Shown here piece by piece: positions 18,780 through 27,972 of a stretch of 64,000 bases of DNA. Each line of letters begins with the position of its first letter. The stretch's first letter is position 1. The position numbers and the translations under genes were made by a program. Source of the stretch: an uncultured Desulfobacteraceae bacterium (GTDB lineage: Bacteria; Desulfobacterota; Desulfobacteria; Desulfobacterales; UBA5852); the NCBI GenBank assembly GCA_913060875.1, contig CAJXSL010000013.1:1-64000 (forward strand), read 5' to 3'. The notes under the pieces were generated by a model. It was given only the letters and a program-made list of their open reading frames with translations, was not told where the DNA came from and searched no databases.

Positions 18780-19345
18780 GACCCGCCCAGAATCAGCCGA
18801 ACGGTTGACCGGAGAAAACCGATCCTTCGGCGGGGCGCATGGCAAGTGCGTCCCGCCGAAACTTCCCCGCGCAAGTTTTCACATCCTGGCATCAAATGGC
18901 TGCTTTGGTACCGGCAGCCGATTCTTCCCTGCCGGCTCAATCGGCCTTCGGTGGAAACCCTTCAAGTCACCGAAAGCGCTTTAAGTATTCACTCAATAGT
19001 GCTATAGACTCGAGGCAATTCCCAGCCGACGCCGGTCGGCGGAATTGATTTACCCCCAAGCCGGTGATTTGCCCTGTTGCCCATCCCCCCGTGCAAGGAC
19101 AATTCACAACAATTTATTGATTGCAACAACGCGCGCTTTACTTCTGTGGCGGCCCAGCGTCCGGCAACCTGCAGGGCGCGCTTGTAAAACCGGTGGTGTC
19201 AAGATGCGGCACCGATAGCGACACGGAAGAGGAAGACAGTTGCGCATGGAAAGCCGGAGGGTGAAGACTTTTCTGCTTTCCGGAGTGCAGGCTGTCAAGA
19301 AGCATACGGCAGAGACAATGAATCGGAAAAGAAGGAGGAAGGCAA
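18780..19345. other. Intergenic region between porin paralogs, no gene seen
   Basis: 566 bp with no supported gene. Short open frames on the minus strand lack ribosome sites. The final part carries the GGAGGAA ribosome site for the TTG-started paralog. Confidence 0.5.
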
Positions 19346-20569
19346 TTGAAAGCTCTGTGGATTCGGGTAAATCTGATCGTTCTAATGGTGTTGGTTGTTT
19401 TTTTGGCGTGGGCAGGTCCTGGCAATGCATCGGAGGTTACCAATGCGGAAATCCTCAAACGGCTCGATGCCATGGGCCAACTGATTCAGGAGATGGGCAC
19501 CGAGATCAAAACCCTGAAAAAGGAAAACAAGGAACTCAAGGCTGAACTCGAAAAGGTGGGCAAGGGACAGGCAGAGCGCCCAACAGTGGCGGCGAACCAC
19601 GTCAAGGCGGCCTCAGTTTCGGCAGGGACCCCGGCCGAAGTGCCGGTAACCTCCCTGGTCAAAGTGCCTGAAACCACCGAGGGGCTCGGTGCCTCCTTTG
19701 AAGTGCTCTACATGCGGCCGTCCCGAAGCAATCTGGACTATGCGACTGTGGATAGCGACACTGATGGTCATCCTGAAGGCTCTCTTGCAAAGGTCGAGCC
19801 TGACCGCAGCGGCGGCGGACGGTTCGGCTTGAGCTACAATTTTGGTTCGGGCACGGCCGTATATGGGCAGTATATGAAGTTGAATTCCAAGTATAGCGAT
19901 AATGTTGTGGAACCAGCAGGGGGAAGTCTGTGGGCTACCTGGACGCACACGGATTCCACTATCGATAGTCAGAATTTGGATGAAGCAACGATGAATTACG
20001 ATTTCGACCACGAGGTTTTCGACCTCGGCGTAAAAAAGTGGCTGGAGGTAGGTAACGATTTCGGCATGCAGATTGATGCCGGCCTTCGGCATGCCAAGAT
20101 GAAGCAGAACATTGATATCAACTACCAGAGGAGTGGTGGTGGCGCTTTTTCGGACGTCCACAATGAAAATAATTTTTCAGGATGGGGGCCCCGTCTCGGT
20201 TTAGGCCTCGATTGGCAAGTCGGCAAAGGGTTCAGCCTTTTCGGTTCAGCTGCCGGTTCCGTCCTTATGGGTGATTTCGATATGAATATTAAGCAGGTGG
20301 ATAATGGAACAACAAGTATTTTTTCTATCGATGACTCGGAAGACAACCGTGTGGTGCCGGTGCTGGAGATGCGGGCCGGTCTCGAATATGCTTATCAACT
20401 GGAAAACGGTATGTTTGTCGGCGCCAAGGTTGGATACGAATGGCAGAACTGGTTTAACATGGTCGTAGCGCGGCGTAATGTCGATGATGTCGATGAACAG
20501 TTGATGTATACCGATACAACGGACGTTTCCCTGGACGGATTTTTCCTGGAAGGGTTCATCAACTTTTAA
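19346..20569 (+). CDS. Outer-membrane pore protein, Lpg1974/Legionella-OMP type (paralog 2)
   Basis: A 407-residue paralog of the preceding gene, nearly identical in the barrel opening (VPETTEGLGASFEVLYMRPS) and in the end (LDGFFLEGFINF). The start is TTG at 19346 behind GAAGGAGGAAGG. The N-terminal coiled coil is shorter and differs in sequence (KTLKKENKELKAELEKVGKG), so duplication was followed by divergence of the periplasmic part and of loops. A terminator follows at 20627. Confidence 0.8.
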   Translation: MKALWIRVNLIVLMVLVVFLAWAGPGNASEVTNAEILKRLDAMGQLIQEMGTEIKTLKKENKELKAELEKVGKGQAERPTVAANHVKAASVSAGTPAEVPVTSLVKVPETTEGLGASFEVLYMRPSRSNLDYATVDSDTDGHPEGSLAKVEPDRSGGGRFGLSYNFGSGTAVYGQYMKLNSKYSDNVVEPAGGSLWATWTHTDSTIDSQNLDEATMNYDFDHEVFDLGVKKWLEVGNDFGMQIDAGLRHAKMKQNIDINYQRSGGGAFSDVHNENNFSGWGPRLGLGLDWQVGKGFSLFGSAAGSVLMGDFDMNIKQVDNGTTSIFSIDDSEDNRVVPVLEMRAGLEYAYQLENGMFVGAKVGYEWQNWFNMVVARRNVDDVDEQLMYTDTTDVSLDGFFLEGFINF

Positions 20570-20626
20570 CGGAACAAATTGGCATTGCCGTCATTCCAGC
20601 ACAAGCTGGAATCTTGTTGTGGAAAT

Positions 20627-20656
20627 AGGGGGAGCGACACAATTCGCTCCCCCTTT
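20627..20656 (+). terminator. Intrinsic terminator
   Basis: Stem agggggagcg / cgctccccct with an 8-base loop and a short T run, 57 bp after the second porin paralog. Confidence 0.7.
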
Positions 20657-20792
20657 CGGAAGCCTATGGGACAAGGAATATGGCGGGCACGAGGGGGCAA
20701 GGAGTCGAGGATTCAAGTGTAAAGGGATTCTGAAGGGCAGAGGCGTCAAAGAAGCCGGGGACGACAGGACACAACCCGGGACCTGAAGTTCA

Positions 20793-20905
20793 GCAAACAG
20801 GAAATTGAGACATCAGTAAATCAGAAAAGAGCCAAGATAAAAGCCTTGCGTCCAACAATGACGGCGTTATTTTCAGGAGTCAGGAGTCAGGAGTCAGGAG
20901 TCCTG
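20793..20905 (+). repeat. Family G composite repeat (copy 3)
   Basis: A leader with aaacaggaaattgaga and gccttgcgtccaacaatgac, then gcgttatttt and about four heptamers of the AGTCAGG type. The order is as in the copy at 13693. Confidence 0.75.
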
Positions 20906-20948
20906 GCATTGATTTTTTTGCTTTGCCCTATGAAAGCGTGGTGCCAGG

Positions 20949-21473
20949 ATGCTGCTAAAAAGCTACCGGCTGGAGGTCGTCAACAACCACTGCATGCCCA
21001 GTGCCATGACCGTCAACTGCATCGCCCGGCTGGACCAGGACGTGGGCGGCGCCATTCCCTACCTGAATGCCGTGCTGGGGGGCGACCAGTTCACCCCGGA
21101 TCCGCCGACGGTCACCTTCCAGACCGAAGGCAAGCTGATTTCGGTCCAGGAGCGCATGATCACGGTCAACGCCGTCCAGGACGAGGCCCAGGGCCGGAAA
21201 ATTATCGCGTGGATCCAACGGGAAATCAACGACGCCTGGGAAAACCGTGCGAATATCGATCCCAGCTACACCAAAGCCGAACGCCCCCAGCTGGTGGAGA
21301 TCCTGAAACGCCTGCCCAAGACCAACTGCAAGAAATGCAAAGCCCCCACCTGCATGGTTTTCGCCACCTGGGTAGTCCAGGGCGTCAAGGATGAGACCGA
21401 TTGTCCTGAATTGGATGACGCAGGGAAAAAAGCCCTGCACGATTATCTGGCCCGGTTCACCGCCGACGGCTGA
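20949..21473 (+). CDS. Four-cysteine Fe-S domain protein (AcsC/CdhE-type FeS domain)
   Basis: A 174-residue protein. Residues 118-155 hold LPKTNCKKCKAPTCMVFA and a fourth Cys (C127, C130, C135, C152; C-x2-C-x4-C-x16-C), the [4Fe-4S] motif of the FeS domain found in corrinoid iron-sulfur proteins. The N-terminal 110 residues (IPYLNAVLGG ... REINDAWENRANIDPSY) resemble the N-terminal region of the Fe-S/LuxR protein at 31201. It could be a redox or corrinoid-related sensor or electron carrier; its role is unknown. No strong ribosome site is seen at ATG 20949. Confidence 0.75.
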   Translation: MLLKSYRLEVVNNHCMPSAMTVNCIARLDQDVGGAIPYLNAVLGGDQFTPDPPTVTFQTEGKLISVQERMITVNAVQDEAQGRKIIAWIQREINDAWENRANIDPSYTKAERPQLVEILKRLPKTNCKKCKAPTCMVFATWVVQGVKDETDCPELDDAGKKALHDYLARFTADG

Positions 21474-21505
21474 TGCCGCCAGGATTGAACTGCCGATAAA
21501 GCCGT

Positions 21506-22147
21506 TCAATCCTCGAGGGCCTCGAGTTCGGCCCGGGCGCATTCCGGGCAGAGGCCGTGGCTGAAATCCGTATCCAGGTTGTTGCGGACATAGGTTTCCA
21601 GCGAGCTCCAGGCGCCGTCGTCGTCGCGGATGCGGCGGCATTTGGCGCAGATGGGGATCAGGCCCTTGAGGGTCTTGACCTCGGAGAGGGCCTTTTTCAG
21701 GTCCCGGATCAAGGCTTCGCGCTCGGCCTGGATCTTCCTGAGATCGGTGATGTCCCGGGCCATGTGCACGGCCCCGGTCAGCCGGTTGCTCTTATCGGTG
21801 AGGGGATCGACGGTGACGGACAGCCAGCGGCCGTCACCCATCTGAAACTCGGTCTGGGCCCGCTTGAGCGATTTCACCATTTTGGGCACGGGGCATTCGG
21901 CGATGTGGGTGTCCGTGCCATGCACGATTTTGTAGCAGGTTTTGCCCAGCACTTCTTCCCGTTTCAATCCCAGAAAAGACTCCACGGCAAGGTTGGTGCG
22001 CAGGATGCGGAAATCCGGATCGATGATGCACACCCAGTCGGTCAGGGCATCAACGGTTTCGGTCCACTCGGAGGAGCAGTGGGCCAAGGCGGTTTCAAGT
22101 TCGGCGACACGGGCTTTCAATTGACGGCTGGCGGCATCTGTGGTCAT
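21506..22147 (-). CDS. PAS-domain sensor protein with C-terminal Cys-rich motif
   Basis: A 213-residue protein starting at ATG 22147: a short coiled coil, one PAS domain (residues 35-150; WVCIIDPDFRILRTNLAVESFLG ... MARDITDLRKI), a coiled coil and the tail GLIPICAKCRRIRDDDGAWSSLETYV...GLCPECAR, a C-x2-C / C-x2-C motif common on PAS proteins of Deltaproteobacteria. No kinase, GGDEF or HTH output domain is present, so it probably works through a partner. The open frame continues upstream into a MITE-like element (22227-22488), supporting the inner start. Confidence 0.78.
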   Translation of the reverse strand: MTTDAASRQLKARVAELETALAHCSSEWTETVDALTDWVCIIDPDFRILRTNLAVESFLGLKREEVLGKTCYKIVHGTDTHIAECPVPKMVKSLKRAQTEFQMGDGRWLSVTVDPLTDKSNRLTGAVHMARDITDLRKIQAEREALIRDLKKALSEVKTLKGLIPICAKCRRIRDDDGAWSSLETYVRNNLDTDFSHGLCPECARAELEALED

Positions 22148-22226
22148 GGCGAGGTCCGGTTGGCGCAGCAGGGCGTCGTTTGAGGTTGAAATGACAGGGC
22201 TTGGTTGACGTTGTATGCCAACGCTT

Positions 22227-22488
22227 AACCCGAACATTTCATGAACATATTCATGCAAATTTATTTTGATGAATATGTTCAGTGCCTTAAATAAAGGTTG
22301 CAGCAAAGTTGTCTGGTAAGACTTTGCGACTGGTGTTTTTCAGAATATCCCGCATATATTTTTTCACCCTACGGGCGAGCTTGAGGCATCCATTTTCGGC
22401 GTTATCAGGAGCTTGCGGTAGCATTCGTACAGCGGCGCTCCTGAATGCCTTGTAAATGGAAGCCTCAAACCCGTGAAATATTCGGGTT
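22227..22488. mobile_element. MITE-like element, repeat family A, full copy 1
   Basis: 262 bp bounded by inverted ends aacccgaacatttcatg and gtgaaatattcgggtt. The whole length aligns with the element at 48211-48469 (shared internal strings gtacagcggcgctcc and gatgaatatg). There is no transposase gene inside, so it would depend on an enzyme supplied elsewhere. Confidence 0.75.
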
Positions 22489-22694
22489 GCCTGTCGCGAC
22501 ATGTTGCTTTGAGATGTTCAAATCCTGCCGGCTGGGCGCACATGGCAAATCGGCCCGCCGGGAGGTGGGGTAAGGGACGTACCGATTTGGAGGGAGAACA
22601 GACCGCCTTGTCTGTTTGTGCTGAAAAAACGTACCACTAGTTAACAATGAGGTCAATGATGGACGGCCCCGGCCGTTTGGCGATAGCTAATCCA
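22489..22694. other. Intergenic region, no gene seen
   Basis: About 200 bp between the MITE-like element and the aminotransferase stop. No clear terminator or promoter was recognised. Confidence 0.4.
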
Positions 22695-23891
22695 TCAACT
22701 GGAAACCGGCCGCTGAAGCCAATGTTCGATCCGGTCGAAGGCGGCGTCGATTTCGGATTCGGTCCCGCCAAAGGAAAGCCGGAGATGCCCTTCGCCGTTG
22801 GGTCCGAAGGAACCACCCGGAATGGTGATCACCCCGGCTTCGTTCAGCATCTGTTCGGCGACTTGCCGGGAAGATTTTTGGCTGAAACGATACCGGGCCA
22901 TGATGTAGAACGCCCCCCGGGGGCGGACGTAAGTGAAATGGTCGGCCAGGGCGTCAAGCCGCCGGCAGCACTGCTCCCGGCGTTCGGCCAGAATGCGCCG
23001 CATGTCCCTTACGCAGTCCTGGGGGCCGTTCAGGGCGGCCAGCGCCGCCACCTGCGAGGGGGTGGGCGCGCAGATGGCGGTGGCATCATGCACTTTCATG
23101 ATCTGCGCCATGACAGGTTCGGCCGCGGTCACCCAGCCGACCCGCCAGCCGGTCAGGGCATACTTTTTGGAAAAGGAGCCGACCGTGATCACGCGCGGTC
23201 TCACGGCCTCGCGGCAGGCCGGGCTCTTGGGGGGCGCATCGTCGTAGACCAGAAAGTCATAGGTTTCATCGGAGATGATCCACAGGTCATGCGCTTGGGC
23301 CAGGTCGCAGAGGGCCTCGACATCGGCATCCGCAAACACGGTTCCGGTCGGATTGCCGGGGTTGCAGAGAATCACGGCACGGGTGCGTTCGGTTATGGCG
23401 TTTGCGATGGCCTCCAGATCAAGCCCCCAGTCATCCGCCCGCAGCGGTACGAAGACGGGAATCCCCTCGGCCAAAAGCACTTGTTCGATATGCGAGGCAT
23501 AGGTGGGCGACGGCAGAATGACCTCATCACCGCGTTCGATCACGGTCAGGATCGATGCCAGCAGGCCTTCCATGGCGCCCACCGTGATGCCTACCTCGGT
23601 CTCCGGATCCACGGCGACGCCCAGGCTCTCCCGGCTCATTTCGGCGATGGCGCGACGCAGCGGCGGCATACCGCTTTGAAGGGTGTAGCGGCCGATGACC
23701 GGCTCGTTATGAAGCGCCGCGGCCACGGCTTCCAGGACATGGGGCGGCGTGGGGAATGAGGGGACCCCCTGCCCCAGGGATACACTGTCGGGGACACGGC
23801 TGGCCAGAACGGCCATGTATTTGGTGGCCGACATGGAAATGCTCGCCACGCGGCGGCTGAAGCGGGCGGCGCCGGATCGTGAATCGGTCAT
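22695..23891 (-). CDS. Pyridoxal-phosphate aminotransferase, class I/II
   Basis: A 398-residue fold-type I aminotransferase. Visible are the LCNPGNPTGTV motif, the PLP-lysine motif GSFSKKYALTGWRVGW and the C-terminal HLRLSFGGTESEIDAAF arginine region. It transfers amino groups between an amino acid and a 2-oxo acid; the acceptor is unknown. The start is ATG 23891, with GGAG 8 bases upstream; the longer frame to 24143 overlaps the FAD oxidase gene. It lies 31 bp after that gene, so both form one operon divergent from the amino acid importer. Confidence 0.88.
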   Translation of the reverse strand: MTDSRSGAARFSRRVASISMSATKYMAVLASRVPDSVSLGQGVPSFPTPPHVLEAVAAALHNEPVIGRYTLQSGMPPLRRAIAEMSRESLGVAVDPETEVGITVGAMEGLLASILTVIERGDEVILPSPTYASHIEQVLLAEGIPVFVPLRADDWGLDLEAIANAITERTRAVILCNPGNPTGTVFADADVEALCDLAQAHDLWIISDETYDFLVYDDAPPKSPACREAVRPRVITVGSFSKKYALTGWRVGWVTAAEPVMAQIMKVHDATAICAPTPSQVAALAALNGPQDCVRDMRRILAERREQCCRRLDALADHFTYVRPRGAFYIMARYRFSQKSSRQVAEQMLNEAGVITIPGGSFGPNGEGHLRLSFGGTESEIDAAFDRIEHWLQRPVSS

Positions 23892-23922
23892 GTGCAGGGC
23901 TCCGTAAGGGGAATTCGGGTTG

Positions 23923-25320
23923 TCAGGTGTTCGGAAACAGTTTTCCCGGGTTGAGCACCTGGTTGGGATCAAAGAGCATTTTGATGCCCCGTTGCAGGCG
24001 GATGCTCTCGGCCGGCAGTTCCATGGGCAGGAATCGTTTTTTGGCGGCCCCGATGCCGTGTTCGCCGGAAATGGTGCCTCCCATGTCCAACACCAGCTGC
24101 AGCAGTGCGCGAATTGCCTCTTCCACGCGCTCCGGGTGATCACGGTCCGCGGCCGTGATGTTCAGGTGGATGTTGCCGTCCCCGGCATGGCCAAAGGCGA
24201 AAATTTCCAGGTGATATTTTTGCTCGTACTCCGGCAGACGGGCAACCAGTTCGGCGATGCAGCCCAGCGGAACGGCCACGTCCTCGGAGACATACAGGGC
24301 GGCGTGGTCATGAATGCGCAGGGACACCTGCCGCCGGGCCTCCCAGATACGTTCACGTTCATCCGGCGCTGTGGCGGGATGCAGGTGTACGGCCCCGACT
24401 TCCCGGCAGATGCGGCCGATGGCGTCGATTTCGTCGGTGATGTTGCCGGCGACCCCATCGGTTTCGATGATCAGCAATGACGACGTCCCGCCCGGCACGT
24501 TGAAGGGCAGCCGGTCCCCCACCAGGGCCAGGCACTTGTAATCCAGAAATTCGATGGCCGATGGCAAGTGGCCCCGGGTCATGACCTGGGCCACCGCATC
24601 CATGGCCGTTTCCAGATCCTTGAAAACCGCCACGACACCGGTGACCGCCGGCGGGTGGGGGATCAGTTTGAGGGTGAGGGCCGTTATGATCCCCAGCGTC
24701 CCTTCAGACCCGACGATCAGGTGCGTCATGTCGTAGCCGACCACGCCTTTGCGGGTTTTGACGCCGGTGCGGATGCATTCCCCATTGGGCAAGACGACCT
24801 CCAGGCCCAGGACGTAATCCTTGGTGGTGCCGTATTTGACGCAGGCGGGGCCGCCGGCATTGGTGGCGGCGTTTCCGCCCACGGTACTTTCATCCAGGCT
24901 GGCGGGATCCGGAGGATAAAACAGGCCGGCCTCCCGGGCGGCCTCCCGCAACTGTTGCGTGATCACCCCGGGCTGGACTTCGGCGACCAGGTTGCGGGTG
25001 TCGATGGCAAGAATGCGGTTCATGCCGCTCAGGTCCAGAACCACGCCGCCGCAGGTCGAAAGGCAGCCGCCGGCGAGCCCGGTTCCGCCGCTGCGGGGGG
25101 TGACCGGAAAATTATATTGGTTGGCCAGGCGCAGCAGTTCCTGCACCTGCTCCCGGTTGTGGACGCGCACGACCATCTCCGGGGCGTGGCGCAGCTCCGA
25201 AGCATCGTGGTCATAGTCCGCCAGGGCCTGCGGATCGGCGATCTCGCAATCGTCGCCCAGGGCCCGGTTGATCCGCCTGCGCAGATCGGTGGTGATCGGT
25301 GTAAAAGAAGTCTGTTCCAT
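23923..25320 (-). CDS. FAD-binding 2-hydroxyacid oxidase/dehydrogenase (GlcD/D-lactate dehydrogenase type)
   Basis: A 465-residue flavoprotein with a PCMH-type FAD domain (VTPRSGGTGLAGGCLSTCGGVVLDLSGMNRI ... VGSEGTLGIIT) and a C-terminal FAD-oxidase domain ending EHGIGAAKKRFLPME. The family oxidises D-lactate, glycolate or related 2-hydroxy acids and passes electrons to an ETF or Fe-S partner. The neighbouring LarA-type racemase on the opposite strand would supply the D-enantiomer, linking both to hydroxy acid use (inference). No GlcF-like Fe-S partner is nearby. Confidence 0.88.
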   Translation of the reverse strand: MEQTSFTPITTDLRRRINRALGDDCEIADPQALADYDHDASELRHAPEMVVRVHNREQVQELLRLANQYNFPVTPRSGGTGLAGGCLSTCGGVVLDLSGMNRILAIDTRNLVAEVQPGVITQQLREAAREAGLFYPPDPASLDESTVGGNAATNAGGPACVKYGTTKDYVLGLEVVLPNGECIRTGVKTRKGVVGYDMTHLIVGSEGTLGIITALTLKLIPHPPAVTGVVAVFKDLETAMDAVAQVMTRGHLPSAIEFLDYKCLALVGDRLPFNVPGGTSSLLIIETDGVAGNITDEIDAIGRICREVGAVHLHPATAPDERERIWEARRQVSLRIHDHAALYVSEDVAVPLGCIAELVARLPEYEQKYHLEIFAFGHAGDGNIHLNITAADRDHPERVEEAIRALLQLVLDMGGTISGEHGIGAAKKRFLPMELPAESIRLQRGIKMLFDPNQVLNPGKLFPNT

Positions 25321-25648
25321 ATGTCTCTCGTCAACTATTATTCAATCCGTGTTCCGGGACCGGGCAACGCCAAGCTATGGTTCGCAACTGCGGTAAGAAC
25401 CTCCGCGCCTGAAAGATGACGTATCGAAAACGGCGCCCGGGACCGAAATCGGCCGGTCATGGGCGCCCGCGCTGGAGCTTATACCATAGTTCCATTTGTC
25501 TGTCCTCCACAGAATTGGCTCTGCGCCGTCCGCATCAGCGGGCTTGACTTGCCCTTCAGGTCATGGAATTAAGGATAATTTTGTTGCATGACCCGTTTGG
25601 GAGAAACAGGCCCGGAATCCAAAGTTCTAACCACGAAAGGAGCCCCCC
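25321..25648. other. Divergent promoter region between GlcD-type oxidase and amino acid importer
   Basis: About 330 bp. Contains a GC-rich stem (ggcgccc at 25432, gggcgcc at 25461) and an AAGGAG ribosome site for the binding-protein gene. No unambiguous promoter hexamers were picked. Confidence 0.4.
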
Positions 25649-26416
25649 ATGAACAAACTGAGGTTCGCAGTTGTCGCCCTGGCGCTCGTGTTATCCGTTT
25701 CCGTTGTATTGACAGACGGATATGCCGAAGACAAGGTGTACATCAACGGCTTCGATGCCGCCTATCCGCCCTTCAGCTTCATCGACAAGAGCGGCAACCC
25801 CGCCGGTTTCGACATCGAGTCCATCAACTGGATCGCCAAGGAAATGGGATTCAAGGTCAAGCACCAGCCCACCGACTGGGCGGCCATCGTACCCTCGCTC
25901 AAAGCCAAAAAGATCGACATGATCGCATCGGGCATGAGCATCACGCCCGAAAGGCAGGCGGCGGTCGATTTTTGCAACCCCTACTGGCAGGTCATCCAAC
26001 TGCTGGTGGTGCGCAATGATTCCGACCTGACCGTGGAAAAAGCGCTCGAGCCCGGCCGCAAGATCGCCCTGCTGCGGGGCAGTGCCGAGTCCAAGTGGAT
26101 GACGGAAAACCAGCTCAAAAAAGGCTACAGCTACGAGCTGAAGTTTTATGACACCACGCCGCTGGCCATCGAGGATGTCGTCAATGGACGTGCCGACGCC
26201 GCCGCCGTTTCCAATACGGCGCTGCAGGAATCCGCCGATCGGGGCGCGCCGGTCAAGAGCATCGGCCGCTATGGCCAGCCGGACGTTGATTACGGCTATG
26301 CGGTTCGCAAGGAGGATGATGCCTTTGAGAAAACCCTCAACGAAGGCCTTGCCCGCCTGAAAGCCTCCCCTTACTGGGACGAGCTGGTGAAAAAGTGGTT
26401 CAGTGAGAAAAAATAG
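25649..26416 (+). CDS. ABC transporter periplasmic binding protein, polar amino acid family 3
   Basis: A 255-residue protein with signal peptide, then the family 3 fold: YPPFSFIDKSGNPAGFDIESINWIAKEMG, the DMIASGMSITPERQAAVDFCNPY hinge region and a late PYWDELVKKWF. It captures an amino acid or similar small acid in the periplasm for the two permeases and ATPase that follow. The ribosome site AAGGAG is well placed. A strong stem-loop follows, which usually keeps binding protein mRNA more abundant than permease mRNA. Confidence 0.88.
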   Translation: MNKLRFAVVALALVLSVSVVLTDGYAEDKVYINGFDAAYPPFSFIDKSGNPAGFDIESINWIAKEMGFKVKHQPTDWAAIVPSLKAKKIDMIASGMSITPERQAAVDFCNPYWQVIQLLVVRNDSDLTVEKALEPGRKIALLRGSAESKWMTENQLKKGYSYELKFYDTTPLAIEDVVNGRADAAAVSNTALQESADRGAPVKSIGRYGQPDVDYGYAVRKEDDAFEKTLNEGLARLKASPYWDELVKKWFSEKK

Positions 26417-26438
26417 CCCTACCGGCTGGCAAGACATG

Positions 26439-26473
26439 AAGGCGTCGCAATATCATTCGTATTGCGACGCCTT
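26439..26473 (+). terminator. Intercistronic stem-loop between binding-protein and permease genes
   Basis: A perfect 14-bp stem, aaggcgtcgcaata and its complement, with a 7-base loop. Without a long T tract it more likely attenuates readthrough or blocks 3' exonucleases than stops all transcription. Confidence 0.65.
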
Positions 26474-26525
26474 TGCATGGGCACATGGGCCGCGGCCGTA
26501 AAGAATACGTTCCTGAGGAAATGTG

Positions 26526-27194
26526 ATGCCTGAAGGAATCATCGTCATCGGTGAAAATCTGTCCTATATTCTTGGCGGCCTCTGGGTGACCGTGGCTGTG
26601 GTGGGCGGCGCGCTGTCCATGGGATTGGGGCTGGGCCTGCTGCTGGCGCTGGGCCAGGTGTACGGCAACCGGCTGCTGCAGCGCATTGTCGGGGTGTATG
26701 TGTGGTTTTTCAGGGGCATCCCTCTGCTGGTACTCCTGTTCATCTTCTATTTCGGCTTGCTGTCCGCACTGGAGATCGATCTGTCGCCGTTCACGGTTTC
26801 CATTGTCGTGCTGGGACTGATCAGCTCCGCCTATCAATCCCAGATCATCCGCGGTGCGATTTTATCGCTTCCGGAAGGCCAGTTCAAAGCGGCGCGATCC
26901 CTCGGCATGAGCGACACCCGCGCAATCCTTTTCATCATCCTGCCCCAGGCCCTCCGGCTTTCGATCCCGGGCTGGGCCAACGAATACACGATTATCATGA
27001 AGGATTCGGCGGTCACCTACGCCTTGGGGGTCACGGAAATCCTGGCACGATCCAGGCATGTGGCCGAGCGAACCTACCAGCATTTTTGGATTTACATCCT
27101 GGCCGGCTGTATTTTTCTGGTGTTGACCTACATCGGCACCAAACTGCTGCAGCGGCTGGAGGAAAAGGTGCGCATCTCCGGATATGCACACTAG
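26526..27194 (+). CDS. Amino acid ABC transporter permease (HisM/GlnP type), first permease
   Basis: A 222-residue inner-membrane protein with about five transmembrane helices. The coupling-loop motif GQFKAARSLGMSDTRAILFIILPQALRLSIPGWANE is the EAA motif of importer permeases. The N-terminal helix pair and YVWFFRGIPLLVLLF match the HisMQ family. ATG 26526 follows CCTGAGGAA. It is expected to pair with the second permease encoded after the ATPase. Confidence 0.88.
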   Translation: MPEGIIVIGENLSYILGGLWVTVAVVGGALSMGLGLGLLLALGQVYGNRLLQRIVGVYVWFFRGIPLLVLLFIFYFGLLSALEIDLSPFTVSIVVLGLISSAYQSQIIRGAILSLPEGQFKAARSLGMSDTRAILFIILPQALRLSIPGWANEYTIIMKDSAVTYALGVTEILARSRHVAERTYQHFWIYILAGCIFLVLTYIGTKLLQRLEEKVRISGYAH

Positions 27195-27207
27195 GGAGAC
27201 CTGCGCC

Positions 27208-27972
27208 ATGGCCGAAAAGGTCCCGGTGTTAAGCGTTCAAGACGTCCACAAGCAATTTGGCGACACACCCGTGTTGAATGGGGTCTCGCTCGATCTGTTC
27301 CGCGGCGATATCAAAGTGGTGATCGGACCCTCCGGGGGCGGCAAGAGCACGCTGCTGCATTGCATCAATTTTCTGGTCAAGATGGATGCGGGCAACATCT
27401 ATCTCAACGACACCAGGATTGACCAAAGCCGCAAACGGGAACTGTATGCGTATCGTCAGAAAGTCGGGATGATCTTCCAGGACTTCAACCTTTTCGATCA
27501 CCTCGACGCCCTGCACAATGTGATGATCGGACTGGTGCAGGTGCGCAAACTGCCCCGCAGCGAGGCCCGGCAGCGGGCCGAGGCCGAGTTGGAGAGGGTC
27601 GGGCTGAAAGACCACATGGCCAAATATCCGGCGGAACTTTCCGGCGGGCAGAAACAACGCGTTTCCATCGCCCGCGCGTTGGCCATGGAGCCCGAAGTGA
27701 TGCTCCTTGACGAGCCGACTTCCGCCCTGGACCCGGAGCTCATCGGGGAAGTCCACGAGGTGATCCGGGCCATGGCCGCCCTGGGGATGACCATGCTGCT
27801 GGTGACCCACGAGATAGGATTTGCCAGCACCCTGGCCAAGGAAATCTATTTCATGGACGGCGGCAGGATATTAGAGCAGGGGCCGCCCCAGAAGATCCTT
27901 TTTGACGCCGAGCAGGCCCGGACGCGCGAGTTTTGTTCGAAAATCGGCCGGCTGAACGAAAATTCCGATTGA
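27208..27972 (+). CDS. Amino acid ABC transporter ATP-binding protein (GlnQ/HisP type)
   Basis: A 254-residue ATPase: Walker A GPSGGGKST, Q-loop FQDFNLFDHL, signature LSGGQKQRVSIARAL, Walker B VMLLDEPTSALDPE, H-loop LVTHEIGF. It matches GlnQ-type importers in length. GGGAG precedes ATG 27208; the first permease gene ends 13 bp upstream, and the second permease start overlaps its stop. Confidence 0.9.
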   Translation: MAEKVPVLSVQDVHKQFGDTPVLNGVSLDLFRGDIKVVIGPSGGGKSTLLHCINFLVKMDAGNIYLNDTRIDQSRKRELYAYRQKVGMIFQDFNLFDHLDALHNVMIGLVQVRKLPRSEARQRAEAELERVGLKDHMAKYPAELSGGQKQRVSIARALAMEPEVMLLDEPTSALDPELIGEVHEVIRAMAALGMTMLLVTHEIGFASTLAKEIYFMDGGRILEQGPPQKILFDAEQARTREFCSKIGRLNENSD

